From assembly GCF_004342225.1 (NCBI RefSeq), contig NZ_SMAR01000003.1, positions 62,001 to 126,000 of the forward strand: a DNA stretch of 64,000 nucleotides, written 5' to 3'. The translations under genes and the position numbers were made by a program. The notes beneath the pieces are model-generated. The model did no database searches and was not told where the DNA came from. It saw nothing but the letters and a program-made list of their open reading frames with translations. This DNA is from Martelella mediterranea. Its GTDB lineage: Bacteria > Pseudomonadota > Alphaproteobacteria > Rhizobiales > Rhizobiaceae. Below, in pieces: positions 43,575-54,139 of the stretch (position 1 is its first letter; each line of letters opens with the position of its first letter).

Positions 43575-46300
43575 GTTTTTTTTTCCTGAGGTGCCGCCTC
43601 TGCAGCAGTGGCGGCCGACCGGGCGGCACGTCTGGCTGCGGCAATGAGTTCGCCCTGTGGCGCACGGCCCGAGGCTAGCTGACTTCTGACACCGGCTGGT
43701 GTGCTGGATGCGGCCCTTTTGCTGCTTGCCTGCTGTTCAGACGCCTTCGGTGCATTTTCGCCCATTTGCCGGGCGCGAACACGGTTGAGCACACTCAGAA
43801 CATCTGCGAAGTCGTCAGTGGAATGTTCAGCAGCCGGCGTACTTTCCGCCTGACCGGTTTCAGTCGTCGAAGCCTTCTTTGTTGCTGGTTCCTGTTCCTG
43901 CGCGTGGCTATCCGCATGAGCCTTGACCGCTGGCTCTTGGGTCCGGGGCGGCTCAGGCGATGCCTCAGGTCTGGTCGCTGGGAATTCAGCTTTTTCAGAA
44001 GGCGAGAAACGATCCAGCCGATCCGCGATTTTGCTGACAATGGATTTCAACTCATTGCGTTGCTCGGCTGCATCATTCCGGCTGGCTGCGTGCAGTGCCT
44101 GAAGGTCGCTGATCAGTGTTTTAAGGAGCGTATGTTCGGCATTCTGGCTTTCGGTTGTCCGGGCACCCTTGAGCGCTTCTTCTGCCGCGTATCGCGCTGC
44201 CTCGATAATGTAATCGTCATTGGTTTTCGACAGGGTTTCGATACGTTCGCCGAGCCGCTTCTCCATTTCATGGACGGGGAATTGCGGATCTGCACGGCGA
44301 ATGAGCGATGTCAGTTCGCCAATCTGGTTTTCGATTTTCCGGAAAGCCTTGCCACTCGTGTCCTGAAGAGCCGCTTCCAGCCGCGTCGCAACCTCGGCAA
44401 ACTGCCGGGTCAAAGCCGGATTATGGCTGGCACTTGCCAGTCCGTCGATCTTCATGCCGAGCCGTGTTTCGGAACCTTCAGGATCAAGCGCCAGAATGCG
44501 GGCTGTCAGCCGGTCTTCAAGGCCCGGCATATCCATGGCATCGACTTTTTCATGCAAGGCATCGTCGCGTTTGCCGGCGCTGATAGCGCTTACGCGCGCC
44601 GCAAGCCGCTGCTCTGCACCATTGATATCAATACGCTGGATCGTATCGACAATCTGGCGGGTGTTCTGTTGCATCTCGGCCGCACTGACGCCTTGCGGCA
44701 TCGAATCGATTTTGCCGGAGAGCCGTGTGTGGCTTGTGTCGATATTTTGCTGAAGTCGCGCGAGCGTCTCTGCGCTGGCAGTCTTGTCCAGACGGCTGAG
44801 GATACGCTGCTCCGTTCCCGATATATCGATCCGCGCGACGTGATCGGCGATCTCATAGACGGCGTTTTTCAGGTCATCGGGGCCAAAGTCTTTCGGCTTT
44901 GCCTCAATAAGTGCATTCAGATGGTCCAGTCTGTCGTCGAGCCTGCGATCCAGAGCCGTTATCATCTCCTGCGAAACGGTCTGATCGAGCTTCGACGCAA
45001 GCCTGCGTTCTGTACCGGCAAGATCAATCTCGCTGACCTGTGAGGAAAGCCCGGCAATCGCCCGGTTCAGAGATTGTGTGTTGCTGTCCCGTTCGGTGCG
45101 ATTGATTGCTCCGATGATGCGCTGCTCCGCGCCTTCCAGATCAAACTGGCTGAATTGTCCTGAAAGCGCCGCCATCGTGTTGGCGAACGTTTCGGTGTCG
45201 ACGCTGTTTCCGGCATTTTCCACAAGACCGGCGAGGCGGTCGAGACGGGCTTCAATTTGCGGATAGCCGTTTGGTTGGCGATGCTTCTCCAGTTGCCGGG
45301 CCATGCTCTGCAGTTGACCAACCAGCTCTGACTGCCGCGCATCCTGCGCCTGTATCTGACGATCAATTTTCGTCAAAGTGTCTGCAAGTTCGCCAAGCTT
45401 GCTGTCCATGTGCTTGATTGCCGGATCATGTGCGGCTTCAGTGCGCTGTTGTGAAAGGCGCTCAAGCGAGCGATCGACATCGCCAATTCGCTTTTCAAGA
45501 CTGACGAACTGGCCGTCGAGCTTTTTCGCCGCAGCCGGAGACTGTGCGACCAGGGTTTCCATCGCTCTGGCAAGCCCCGTCAGACGGTCTTCAATATCCC
45601 GCAAGTCCTGCGAATTATCCTGTGCTGCGAGGCAATGACGAACATCTTCAAGACCTTCTGCCAGCGTGATCAGCTCGTCATCAAGACGGGTCGGATCAAA
45701 GGCCGACAGCTTGTCATCGACGCGATCAAAACGATCTTCCAGCCGCTGAATGCTTTTTGCGTCGGCAAGACCGCCGATGAGCGTGCGAAGATGCTCGAAT
45801 TCTGCAATCAGCTTGTCATCGTCTTGCCCGGAAGCATTTTCAATCAGCCAGTCGATTCCATCAGAAACACGGGCCAGTTCACCGCGTGTTTCACTGTCAA
45901 TCTCAGCTGTGTCTGTCTGCCGGTCAAGATGAGCGAGCATATCATAAAGACCAGACAGCTCATCGCGAAGGCTTGATGTGAAGTCATTGTGAAGTGCTGC
46001 GCGAAGATCTTTCAGCGTGCGTGCAATGTCCCGGAGTTCGCTTTCGACGCGGGCAGCACCTGGATCCTGATAGCTGCGCTCGCGAAATGGCCGCTCTGCG
46101 GAACGGTTCGGCCGGCGCGACGGCGTGCGTGCGACACCATCATCAGCGCGTGCCGCCGCAGGCTGGAGCGTTTCCGAACGTGCGCGGCGGCTTTCCATAA
46201 TTGCATTGAGCCGTGTTTCCAGATCACCGATCGTGCGGTTCAGGGCGTCGAGTGCCGGGCGGTCTTCCCCGCTGTCTCTGATCATGCGCGTCTGCGTCAT
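43472..46300 (-). pseudogene. PodJ-like polar protein, N-terminal coiled-coil part (frameshifted)
   Basis: A frame of about 940 codons: a short basic N-terminus, then a very long coiled-coil and helical region (about residues 20-720) built of related units (DLEGAEQRI, DLAGTERRL, DISGTEQRI, DINGAEQRL repeated about every 45 residues), and an acidic/Pro/Ala-rich tail. At the A9 run (43576-43584) the frame shifts and ends after 35 unrelated residues at 43472. One added A would join it to the C-terminal frame and give a protein of about 1410 residues, the PodJ architecture that marks the new pole and controls division. Start chosen at ATG 46300 because MTQTRM...LDALNRTIGDLETRL resembles the family N-terminus; the frame is open to GTG 46372. 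Confidence 0.8.
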
Positions 46301-46429
46301 CGCCTGCCGCTTCCCGAATATCTGGCCTGCGGCGCGCACCATCCACCTTGCGGCATGAAAATTCAGGTGCACGACCGCTTTTCAATCGTGCCCCGATCTT
46401 TCACCCAACATGGTAAAAAAGTCGTTAAT

Positions 46430-47215
46430 TTACTGATTTTCGACGGAAGAAGCGTTCATGACGTTATCTTTTTCACGCGCCGGGGAACTGATCATTGTGG
46501 CGCCGATGATGGCGCCCGGATTGCCGTTTTGATCCCTGGACTGCAGCAGGATGACACAGCCGTCGCTGTTTTGAGGTTCCAGTACGTGGGAGGGCAGGGC
46601 AATTGTCGAGGCCTCACCATGCCACATGCCGATCGTCTGAACGTCGGTTACGATGTTCCGGTAGTCCATAACCTTTCCGGCGTTTTCGCCGCGCTCGATC
46701 TTAATGCGTTCATGGGCATTGATGTAGACCACGAGAACGTCAGCTTTCCCTTCTCCGTCACCCAGATGAATGTCAACTTCTTCATCGTTCATTCTGGCCG
46801 AGACCGGTACGCTTAGCCCCTGACCTTTGTCGGCAAGTGACCGGAGTTTTTGCTCAAGCGCGTTCGCATCTGTGCCGACAAGCTGAACCCTGCCATTGAG
46901 AACGGCCTGAGGCGTATAAACGCCGCTGCGCCCCATTGCTTTGCCATAATCATACTGACGTTCGGTGTTTTCGGGGCTGCTCATCGTGTCGGCCCAGCCG
47001 AGATAGTTCCAGTAATCGACATGGTAGCTGAGAACAATGAGGTCCTTGCGATCGGCGAGCCCGGCAATGGCGGCATCAGCTGGCGGGCATGATGAGCAGC
47101 CTTGCGATGTGAACAGCTCCACCACGCCCAGCGGTTTTTCAGAGCCAGCCGCATGAACCGGCCCCAGCGCAACGCTTATCAGCGCAGTACCCGTTATGAT
47201 CGCCTGCCTCAGCAC
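46430..47215 (-). CDS. DUF1223 exported thioredoxin-like protein
   Basis: A 261-residue protein with a signal peptide (about 1-22, ending HAAG) and a thioredoxin-like N-terminal region with the motif FTSQGCSSCPPAD (CxxC, Cys 40 and 43). Later segments YHVDYWNYLGW and GVYTPQAVLNG are hallmarks of DUF1223. It is probably a periplasmic thiol protein; redox activity is inferred from the CxxC motif. It is transcribed alone, beside the PodJ-like gene. Confidence 0.88.
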   Translation of the reverse strand: MLRQAIITGTALISVALGPVHAAGSEKPLGVVELFTSQGCSSCPPADAAIAGLADRKDLIVLSYHVDYWNYLGWADTMSSPENTERQYDYGKAMGRSGVYTPQAVLNGRVQLVGTDANALEQKLRSLADKGQGLSVPVSARMNDEEVDIHLGDGEGKADVLVVYINAHERIKIERGENAGKVMDYRNIVTDVQTIGMWHGEASTIALPSHVLEPQNSDGCVILLQSRDQNGNPGAIIGATMISSPAREKDNVMNASSVENQ

Positions 47216-47387
47216 GTGTGATTACCTTTTTGCGGTCAGGAGGCCAGCCTCGACGGGTAGGCCCCTGATCAGAGATTGATGTTGTATGAAAATAAATTAG
47301 CGGTTTCCGCAATCAAGCAAAAGTCACGAACGGGTGAAATTTGAGTGTGATCATCAGATCGGTTCTCAGGCAATCAACACAAAGAAA

Positions 47388-47413
47388 AACCGGGCCATGT
47401 TACCGGCCCGGTT
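47388..47413 (-). terminator. Rho-independent terminator of acnA
   Basis: Arms 47388-47396 and 47405-47413 pair perfectly (AACCGGGCC with GGCCCGGTT) around eight bases; on the minus strand TTTTTC follows. It lies about 30 bases after the acnA stop. Confidence 0.85.
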
Positions 47414-47442
47414 CCTCAGTCTTCAAAAGTGCTTAATGCTGA

Positions 47443-50136
47443 TCAGTCAGCCAGCTGGCGCAGCACCGTCTGCAGGATGCCGCCATTGTTGACGTAGGTC
47501 AGCTCGTCCAGCGTATCGATACGGCAAAGGATCGGCACGTCTTTGACCGTTCCGTCGGAGAAGGTGACCTTGGCAACCTTCTTCTCGCGCGGCTTGACGT
47601 CTGCCAGACCTTCGATGGTGACGGTTTCATCACCCTTCAGACCGAGGCTTTCCCAGCTTGAGCCGTCTTCCAGAGTAAACGGAATAACGCCCATGCCGAC
47701 GAGGTTCGAACGGTGGATGCGCTCGTAGCTTTCGGCAATCACAGCGCGAACGCCCAGAAGGTTGGTGCCCTTGGCCGCCCAGTCACGCGAGGAGCCGTTG
47801 CCATATTCGCCGCCGGCGAAGATGACCAGAGGAACGCCTTCCTTGCGGTATTCCATCGCCGCGTCGAAAATCGACATCTCTTCCTTCGACGGATAGTGGA
47901 TGGTATAGCCACCTTCCTTGCCGTTCGGGCCGAGCATGTGGTTACGAATGCGGATGTTGGCAAATGTGCCACGCATCATCACTTCGTGGTTACCACGACG
48001 GGTTCCGTACTGGTTGAAGTCGGCGACGCCGACGCCATTGGCAATCAGGTATTCACCCGCCGGAGACTGTGCCTTGATCGAACCGGCAGGCGAGATGTGG
48101 TCGGTTGTGATCTTGTCGCCGAACAGGCCGAGAATACGTGCGTTTTCGATATCCTGAACCGGGCTCGGTGTCTTGTTCATGCCGACGAAGTAGGGCGGGT
48201 TCTGAACATAGGTTGAGTTATCGTCCCAAGCATAGGTCTGGCCTTCAGGCGCCTGAACAGCCTGCCAGTTTTCATCGCCCTTGAAGACATCAGCATACTT
48301 GCTCTCGTAAAGCTCGCGGGTAACGTATTTTTCAATCGTCTCCTGAACTTCCTTGGTCGATGGCCAGATGTCCTTGAGGTAAACTGGGTTGCCGTCCTTG
48401 TCCTCGCCGAGTGGCTCGGTGGTCAGGTCTTTGGTCACCGTACCGGCAAGCGCATGGGCAACGACCAGCGGCGGGGATGCCAGGTAGTTGGCCTGAACGT
48501 CCGGCGAAATGCGGCCTTCGAAGTTGCGGTTGCCGGAAAGAACGCCAGCGGCGATCAGGCCCTTGTCGTTGATCGTCTTGGAAATCGGAGCAGGCAGCGG
48601 ACCGGAGTTACCGATGCAGGTGGTGCAGCCGAAACCGACGAGGTTGAAGCCGAGCGCATCGAGATCTTTCTGAAGGCCGGCTTTTTCCAGATATTCAGCA
48701 ACGACCTGGGATCCGGGTGCCAGTGAGGTTTTGACCCACGGTTTCGATTTCAGGCCCTTGGCAACAGCGTTGCGTGCCAGAAGACCAGCGGCAATCAGGA
48801 CGGACGGGTTTGACGTATTGGTGCACGACGTGATCGCGGCAATAGCAACATCGCCGTGGCCGAGGTCGTAATCCGTGCCTTCGACAGCATAACGCTTGTC
48901 GAGTTCACCCTTGTCCTTCTTGTACATGTCGACCATGGCTTCGGAGAAGCCGGAGGCGATGTTTTCCAGCGCGATGCGGCCTTCCGGACGCTTCGGGCCA
49001 GCCATCGACGGCACGACGTCGCCGAGATCGAGTTCCAGCGTGTCGGTGAAAACGAGTTCTTCCCCGTCATTGTCGCGGAACATGCCCTGAGCCTTGGAAT
49101 AGGCTTCGACGAGCGCGATCCGGTCCTTCGTGCGGCCCGACATGTCGAGGTAGCGCAGCGTTTCGACATCGACCGGGAAGAAGCCGCATGTGGCACCGTA
49201 TTCCGGGCCCATATTGCCGATGGTGGCGCGGTCGGCGAGCGTCATACTATCGAGGCCGTGACCGTAGAATTCAACGAACTTGGAGACAACGCCCTTCTTG
49301 CGCAGCATCTGCACCACGGTCAGAACCAGGTCTGTTGCGGTCACGCCTTCTTTCAGCTCGCCGGTCAGCTTGAAGCCAATGACTTCCGGCAGCAGCATGG
49401 ATACCGGCTGGCCGAGCATGGCCGCTTCCGCTTCGATGCCACCAACGCCCCAGCCGAGAACCCCAAGGCCGTTGATCATTGTGGTGTGACTGTCAGTGCC
49501 TACACACGTATCAGGGTAGGCGATTTCTGCGCCATCTTCTTCCTTGGTCCACACGGTCTGACCAAGATATTCAAGGTTCACCTGGTGACAGATGCCTGTG
49601 CCGGGCGGAACAACACGGAAGTTTTCAAACGCCTGCTGACCCCACTTCAGGAAGCGGTAGCGTTCGCCATTGCGCTTGTATTCGTGTTCGACGTTGTGGG
49701 CGAAGGCTTGCGGGGTGCCGAATTCGTCGACGATGACGGAGTGGTCGATCACCAGGTCAACCGGAACCAGCGGGTTGATCTTTTCCGGGTCGCCACCGAG
49801 ATTGACGATACCGTCACGCATGGCGGCTAGGTCAACAACAGCGGGAACGCCAGTGAAGTCCTGCATCAGAACGCGCGCCGGGCGATAGGCGATCTCAGCG
49901 CCCGCAGTACCTTTGTCCGTCAGCCACTTGGCGACAGCGAGAATGTCGTCTTTGGTGACCGAGCGGCCATCTTCGTTGCGCAGAAGGTTTTCAAGGAGAA
50001 CCTTCATCGAGAAAGGAAGTTTCGAAACACCCTCGAGGCCGTTCGCTTCAGCCTTTGGCAGGCTGTAGTAAACATACTCTTTACCGTCCACATCGAGGGT
50101 GGAGCGACATTCAAAACTGTCTAGTGATTTAGCCAC
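47443..50136 (-). CDS. acnA: Aconitate hydratase AcnA
   Basis: Iron-sulphur enzyme of the citric acid cycle that isomerises citrate to isocitrate via cis-aconitate. The 897-residue length is the AcnA/IRP type. Cluster Cys residues are in [13 protein letters not shown] and [12 protein letters not shown]; other signatures are VGTDSHTTM and the C-terminal swivel domain with [14 protein letters not shown] (Ser/Arg substrate residues). The start is GTG 50136 with GGGG seven bases before; the extra open frame to 50268 is not family-like. It is divergent from the ccm operon, as in Brucella and Bartonella. Confidence 0.97.
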   Translation of the reverse strand: MAKSLDSFECRSTLDVDGKEYVYYSLPKAEANGLEGVSKLPFSMKVLLENLLRNEDGRSVTKDDILAVAKWLTDKGTAGAEIAYRPARVLMQDFTGVPAVVDLAAMRDGIVNLGGDPEKINPLVPVDLVIDHSVIVDEFGTPQAFAHNVEHEYKRNGERYRFLKWGQQAFENFRVVPPGTGICHQVNLEYLGQTVWTKEEDGAEIAYPDTCVGTDSHTTMINGLGVLGWGVGGIEAEAAMLGQPVSMLLPEVIGFKLTGELKEGVTATDLVLTVVQMLRKKGVVSKFVEFYGHGLDSMTLADRATIGNMGPEYGATCGFFPVDVETLRYLDMSGRTKDRIALVEAYSKAQGMFRDNDGEELVFTDTLELDLGDVVPSMAGPKRPEGRIALENIASGFSEAMVDMYKKDKGELDKRYAVEGTDYDLGHGDVAIAAITSCTNTSNPSVLIAAGLLARNAVAKGLKSKPWVKTSLAPGSQVVAEYLEKAGLQKDLDALGFNLVGFGCTTCIGNSGPLPAPISKTINDKGLIAAGVLSGNRNFEGRISPDVQANYLASPPLVVAHALAGTVTKDLTTEPLGEDKDGNPVYLKDIWPSTKEVQETIEKYVTRELYESKYADVFKGDENWQAVQAPEGQTYAWDDNSTYVQNPPYFVGMNKTPSPVQDIENARILGLFGDKITTDHISPAGSIKAQSPAGEYLIANGVGVADFNQYGTRRGNHEVMMRGTFANIRIRNHMLGPNGKEGGYTIHYPSKEEMSIFDAAMEYRKEGVPLVIFAGGEYGNGSSRDWAAKGTNLLGVRAVIAESYERIHRSNLVGMGVIPFTLEDGSSWESLGLKGDETVTIEGLADVKPREKKVAKVTFSDGTVKDVPILCRIDTLDELTYVNNGGILQTVLRQLAD

Positions 50137-50382
50137 GGATAAAACCCCGCTTATACTGATTGGCCAACATAAGTCGTGCGAACGCCTATGTACTAAAGAC
50201 ATCAGGATGCGGGTGCGACCATTTCCGCTGTCCGCACGTGAGCCTGTGCAGGCCCATGTTCGGCGCAAGGATGAGTGACACGCCAGCCGCTGGCGTGGTT
50301 GCGCGTTTTATAGATAATTTCTAAGAAAGGTGCCAGATCAACGAAGGGCTAAAATTGATTTTTTTATAAAATTTAGCGCGCG

Positions 50383-51066
50383 ATGAGGAAAACTGCCTTG
50401 GGAGACAGCTATTTAGAGGTTGATAGTCTTGCCGTGCGGCGCGGCAACGCGCTGATTTTCGCAGACCTGTCTTTTGTGCTGAAACCCGGTGATAGCCTGA
50501 TTTTCAGTGGTCGTAACGGTGCAGGCAAGTCAACGGCATTGCGTGCGCTGGCCGGTCTCTTGCCTTTGGAAGGCGGTAAGGTTTCGTTTGTTGCATCTGA
50601 TGAGCGTGACGATTTGCCGCTTGGTGCGTACAGTCATTTCCTCGGTCATCATAACGCAATGAAACGGGAAATGACTGTGCGCGAGAATCTCGGGTTCTGG
50701 TCAGCGTTTATGGGCAATTCCAGCGGAGGACCGCCGTGTTCCATTGATCAAGCGGCTGATGCCGTCGGGCTTTCAGACGCGATGGATATTCCTTATGGCT
50801 ATCTTTCCGCCGGTCAGAAGCGGCGAATCGCTTTCGCCCGCCTTCTGGTGGCTTACCGGCCGGTCTGGCTTCTGGATGAGCCGACTTCCTCTCTTGATTC
50901 GGCTTCCAAGGCGCTCATTGCCGATCTGGCAAACCGACATCTTTCTTCCGGGGGAATGGTGATTGCAGCCACACATGAGCCGCTGGCTTTCGGTGAAAGC
51001 CGGGAGCTCCGCTTTTCCGGGCCGGTTGATCTGGCCTCTGACCCTTTTTTGCCAGAGGCGGACTGA
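50383..51066 (+). CDS. ccmA: Haem exporter ATP-binding protein CcmA
   Basis: ATPase of the CcmABCD complex, which releases haem-loaded CcmE during cytochrome c maturation. Walker A is GRNGAGKST, the signature LSAGQKRR and Walker B WLLDEPTSSLD; the switch His is in ATHEPL. The 227-residue length is slightly long. The annotated ATG at 50383 has no ribosome site; a TTG at 50398, eight bases after AGGA, is a good alternative start. First gene of ccmABCDG. Confidence 0.95.
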   Translation: MRKTALGDSYLEVDSLAVRRGNALIFADLSFVLKPGDSLIFSGRNGAGKSTALRALAGLLPLEGGKVSFVASDERDDLPLGAYSHFLGHHNAMKREMTVRENLGFWSAFMGNSSGGPPCSIDQAADAVGLSDAMDIPYGYLSAGQKRRIAFARLLVAYRPVWLLDEPTSSLDSASKALIADLANRHLSSGGMVIAATHEPLAFGESRELRFSGPVDLASDPFLPEAD

Positions 51067-51069
51067 AAC

Positions 51070-51729
51070 ATGCTGGCGCTTTATCTTCGTGATCTGAAGC
51101 TTTCTGTCCGCGCCGGTGGCAGTGCTCTGATCGGCGTACTGTTCTTCTTGTGTGTGGTAACCGTCATCCCGTTTGCCGTCGGGCCGGATCTGGCGCTGCT
51201 TGCAAGAATAGCAGCAGGTGTGGTCTGGATCGGCGCATTGCTCGCCACGCTGATCGGGCTCGAACGGCTCTTTCAGGGCGAACGCGATGATGGCTCGCTC
51301 GACCTTTTGCGCATGCAGGAAACGCCGCTGGTGCTGACTGTCTTTATCAAGTGTCTGGCACATTGGACGGCTTCTGTTCTGCCGCTGGTCATTCTTTCGC
51401 CGGTTATGGGCCTTTTGATGAATATGAGCGCAAATGCGATGGCGGCGACTGCGCTCACGCTGCTGGTCGGGTCCCCGGCCATCAGTTTTATCGGTGCCGC
51501 CGGCGCAGCGATTACGGTGTCTCTGCCACGCGGCGGGCTTCTGGTGCCGGTTTTGATTCTGCCGCTGGCAATACCGGTGCTGATTTTCGGAGTCAGTGCA
51601 AGTTACGCAGCAGTCACCGAGCCTCAGCCTTTTCTGCCGCCGTTTTTAATACTGGCCGCGCTGACGCTGTTTTTTGCTGTGGTTGGCCCCGCCGCTGCGG
51701 CTCTGGCCTTGCGTCAGGCTGAAGATTAG
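51070..51729 (+). CDS. ccmB: Haem exporter membrane protein CcmB
   Basis: Membrane subunit paired with CcmA; 219 residues and six helices. Family features include LYLRDLKLSVR at the N-terminus, LFQGERDDGSLDLL between helices 2 and 3, and the pore-like GAAGAAITVSLPRGG. It begins three bases after ccmA and is followed by ccmC, the normal order. Confidence 0.94.
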   Translation: MLALYLRDLKLSVRAGGSALIGVLFFLCVVTVIPFAVGPDLALLARIAAGVVWIGALLATLIGLERLFQGERDDGSLDLLRMQETPLVLTVFIKCLAHWTASVLPLVILSPVMGLLMNMSANAMAATALTLLVGSPAISFIGAAGAAITVSLPRGGLLVPVLILPLAIPVLIFGVSASYAAVTEPQPFLPPFLILAALTLFFAVVGPAAAALALRQAED

Positions 51730-51767
51730 GCAACATCGGGCAAACGTCGGAGGAAACGGAAAGTCAC

Positions 51768-52556
51768 ATGCGTGATCAAAGATCAAAGCCCGGCCTTTTC
51801 AGCGGCCTTGCCAATCCGACACGGTTTCTCTCGCTGAGCGGGCGTGTGCTGCCGTTTATGACGGGCATAACGTTGCTGTTGTTTGCCTTTGGTCTCTATC
51901 TCTGCTTTTCAACGGAAGCCGACTATCAGCAGGGCGATACGGTGCGGATCATGTATGTGCACGTTCCCGCCGCCTGGCTTTCGATGATGTGCTATATGGT
52001 GATGGCTGTTGCAGCGCTTGGTACGCTCGTCTGGCGGCATCCTCTGGCCGATGTGGCGCATAAGGCGGCGGCTCCCATCGGAGCCGCTTTTACCTTTCTG
52101 GCCCTTCTGACCGGATCGCTCTGGGGTAAGCCAATGTGGGGAGCATGGTGGGTCTGGGATGCGCGCCTCACCTCGGTCTTTATATTGTTTCTGATGTATC
52201 TTGGCATTATCGCGCTCAATCGCGCGGTCGATGATCCGGGACGCGCCGCGCGGCTGGCCTCGATCCTGATCCTTGTCGGCGTGGTCAATATTCCGATTAT
52301 CAAATTCTCGGTCGACTGGTGGAACACGCTGCATCAACCAGCAAGTGTGATGCGGCTTGACGGCCCGGCGATTGATCCGGAGTTCCTGCGTCCGCTCGCC
52401 GTGATGGCGCTTGCCTATACATTTGCCTTTTTCACCATGCATCTTGTTGCCATGCGAAACGAGATTTTCAGACGGCGTGTTGCCGCCATGCGCAAGGTTG
52501 CTGCCAGCAGGGCAGGGCGAAAGGCGGCTGTGCAGCCAGTCAAAGAGGGCAGATGA
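51768..52556 (+). CDS. ccmC: Cytochrome c maturation protein CcmC
   Basis: Loads haem onto CcmE on the periplasmic side. The 262-residue protein has six helices and the haem-handling WWD-domain motif WGAWWVWDARLTS in full, with conserved His in VHVPAAW and TLHQPAS loops. Its stop overlaps ccmD by one base. Located between ccmB and ccmD. Confidence 0.96.
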   Translation: MRDQRSKPGLFSGLANPTRFLSLSGRVLPFMTGITLLLFAFGLYLCFSTEADYQQGDTVRIMYVHVPAAWLSMMCYMVMAVAALGTLVWRHPLADVAHKAAAPIGAAFTFLALLTGSLWGKPMWGAWWVWDARLTSVFILFLMYLGIIALNRAVDDPGRAARLASILILVGVVNIPIIKFSVDWWNTLHQPASVMRLDGPAIDPEFLRPLAVMALAYTFAFFTMHLVAMRNEIFRRRVAAMRKVAASRAGRKAAVQPVKEGR

Positions 52557-52726
52557 TGGATCATGCGTTTTTCGTCTTTTCGAGTTATGGGGCATCAGCA
52601 CTTGTGTTCTGCGCTCTGGTGCTGTGGCTGATTGTGGACGGGCGCGCACGCAAACGCGAGCTGGCAGCGCTTGAAAAGTCAGGAGCGAGGCGGCGCAGTG
52701 ATCACAATGCCAAGGATGGCCCATGA
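52556..52726 (+). CDS. ccmD: Cytochrome c maturation protein CcmD
   Basis: A 56-residue single-span protein (helix about 8-28: SYGASALVFCALVLWLIVDG, then basic RARKRELAAL). It is required for release of holo-CcmE from CcmABC. A second ATG lies three bases upstream (52553). The start overlaps the ccmC stop and the stop overlaps the ccmG start (ATGA), so all three are coupled. Confidence 0.93.
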   Translation: MDHAFFVFSSYGASALVFCALVLWLIVDGRARKRELAALEKSGARRRSDHNAKDGP

Positions 52727-53319
52727 CTGACAATCAGGTAAAATCAGGCAGCGGAAGTTCCCGATATCTGATCGCAGCGCTCCCGCTTGTCATCGTTGCT
52801 ACTCTGTTCGGCGTTTTCGGCTGGCAGATCATGTTCGGTCGTGATCCGTCCGAAATCCCGTCGGTGCTGATCGGCAAGAAAGCACCTCAGCTTGACCTTC
52901 CTGCACTTGAAGGCAGCCAGCTTCCAGCACTTACTTCGGATGAGATTGATGGCAAGCTGACGCTTGTCAACGTGTTCGCGTCCTGGTGCATTCCCTGCCG
53001 AGAGGAGCACCCCTTTATCATGGCCTTGTCGCGTGATCCGCAAATCAATGTTGTCGGTATCAATTATAAGGACAATCCGGATAACGCGCTTCGGTTTCTT
53101 GGCGAACTGGGCAATCCGTATTCGGCCGTCGGGGTGGACCGCAAGGGCGCTGCTGCGATTGACTGGGGCGTTTATGGCATCCCTGAAAGCTTTGTTGTTG
53201 GCCCCGATGGCACGATCATTTTCAAGAAGGTCGGCCCTATCGATGCGAAGTCCTATGAGAGGGAAATCCTGCCGGTGATCAATCGCACTGTTGGCCCGGC
53301 ATCAAAGCTGATGAACTGA
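52723..53319 (+). CDS. ccmG: Thiol:disulphide interchange protein CcmG (DsbE)
   Basis: Membrane-anchored periplasmic thioredoxin that keeps apocytochrome c cysteines reduced for haem attachment. N-terminal anchor about residues 15-36, then the thioredoxin fold with active site FASWCIPCREE (Cys 89 and 92) and the cis-Pro in YGIPESFV. GVDRKGAAAIDWGVYG is typical of CcmG. Length (198) normal. Last gene of the ccm cluster here; ccmE, F and H are not in the window. Confidence 0.95.
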   Translation: MTDNQVKSGSGSSRYLIAALPLVIVATLFGVFGWQIMFGRDPSEIPSVLIGKKAPQLDLPALEGSQLPALTSDEIDGKLTLVNVFASWCIPCREEHPFIMALSRDPQINVVGINYKDNPDNALRFLGELGNPYSAVGVDRKGAAAIDWGVYGIPESFVVGPDGTIIFKKVGPIDAKSYEREILPVINRTVGPASKLMN

Positions 53320-53366
53320 CGGGGCCTGCCAGGGCGACGAACCTCGCCATCAACCACGGGCTGCGT

Positions 53367-54020
53367 TCAGCTTTCGTCTTTCTTCTCTTCTCCGCCAATC
53401 GGCTCCAGTGAGTGCCGCATGATCAGTGGCATCTGCGACAGTGTAAAGATGATCGTGATCGGCATCGTCGCCCAGACCTTGAAGTTCACCCATGTGTCCG
53501 CAGAAAAATTGCGCCAGACCACCTCGTTCAGGATTGCCAGAAACACAAAGAACAGGCCCCAGCGGAGGGTCAGCTTTTTCCAGCCTTCATCATCAAGCTG
53601 AAAGGCGGAGTGAAACACATAGCCCAGCAACGACTTTCCAAAGAACAGGCCACCCAGAAGAACGGCAGCAAAAAGGCCGTTGACGATGGTCGGCTTCATC
53701 TTGATGAAGACTTCATTCTGCAGCCCGATCGAAAGTGCGCCGAACACCAATACGACCACGCCTGAGACCAGCGGCATGATCGGAATTTTCCCCATGAAAA
53801 TCTTCGAAAGCACCAGCGATATCACCGTGGCGGCCATAAATAAGGCTGTGGCCACCAGCAGCGGCGTTCCAATGGGCGCAAGCACCGGAAATGTCTTCAT
53901 CAGCCATTCGCCGCGCAGGTTGGCGAAGAAGAAGATCAGTAGCGGGCCGAGCTCGAAGGCGAGCTTCAGCAGCGGATCTTCTTTTGGTTCAGTGTTAAGT
54001 TTTTGAGGTGCCTTGGTCAT
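53367..54020 (-). CDS. yciB: Inner-membrane septation protein YciB (IspZ)
   Basis: A 217-residue inner-membrane protein with five or six helices. Family marks are [13 protein letters not shown], the central [14 protein letters not shown], and [19 protein letters not shown]. It is linked to cell envelope and septum integrity. ATG 54020 is chosen because the conserved part begins soon after; an in-frame ATG at 54059 is possible. It lies between ccmG and ftsY, the expected Rhizobiales order. Confidence 0.93.
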   Translation of the reverse strand: MTKAPQKLNTEPKEDPLLKLAFELGPLLIFFFANLRGEWLMKTFPVLAPIGTPLLVATALFMAATVISLVLSKIFMGKIPIMPLVSGVVVLVFGALSIGLQNEVFIKMKPTIVNGLFAAVLLGGLFFGKSLLGYVFHSAFQLDDEGWKKLTLRWGLFFVFLAILNEVVWRNFSADTWVNFKVWATMPITIIFTLSQMPLIMRHSLEPIGGEEKKDES

Positions 54021-54139
54021 TATGCGCCAGTCTTGATTGATGGTTGCTGCAGTCAGCATCTGCTAAAGTGTGATAGCATGGAAGGAGGATGCTTCTTCAA
54101 CCCAAATCGCGGCAATTTTCCGAAAGTGCGCTAAAAAAG

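Noticed and set aside
43766-45043. Long open frame (425 codons) on the plus strand opposite the PodJ-like gene
   Set aside because: It lies wholly antisense to a gene with clear domain structure, has no ribosome site or recognisable protein, and arises from codon bias of the real gene.
50137-50268. N-terminal extension of aconitase
   Set aside because: Aconitase begins at the conserved AKSLDSF segment; the GTG at 50136 has a ribosome site and gives the usual length.
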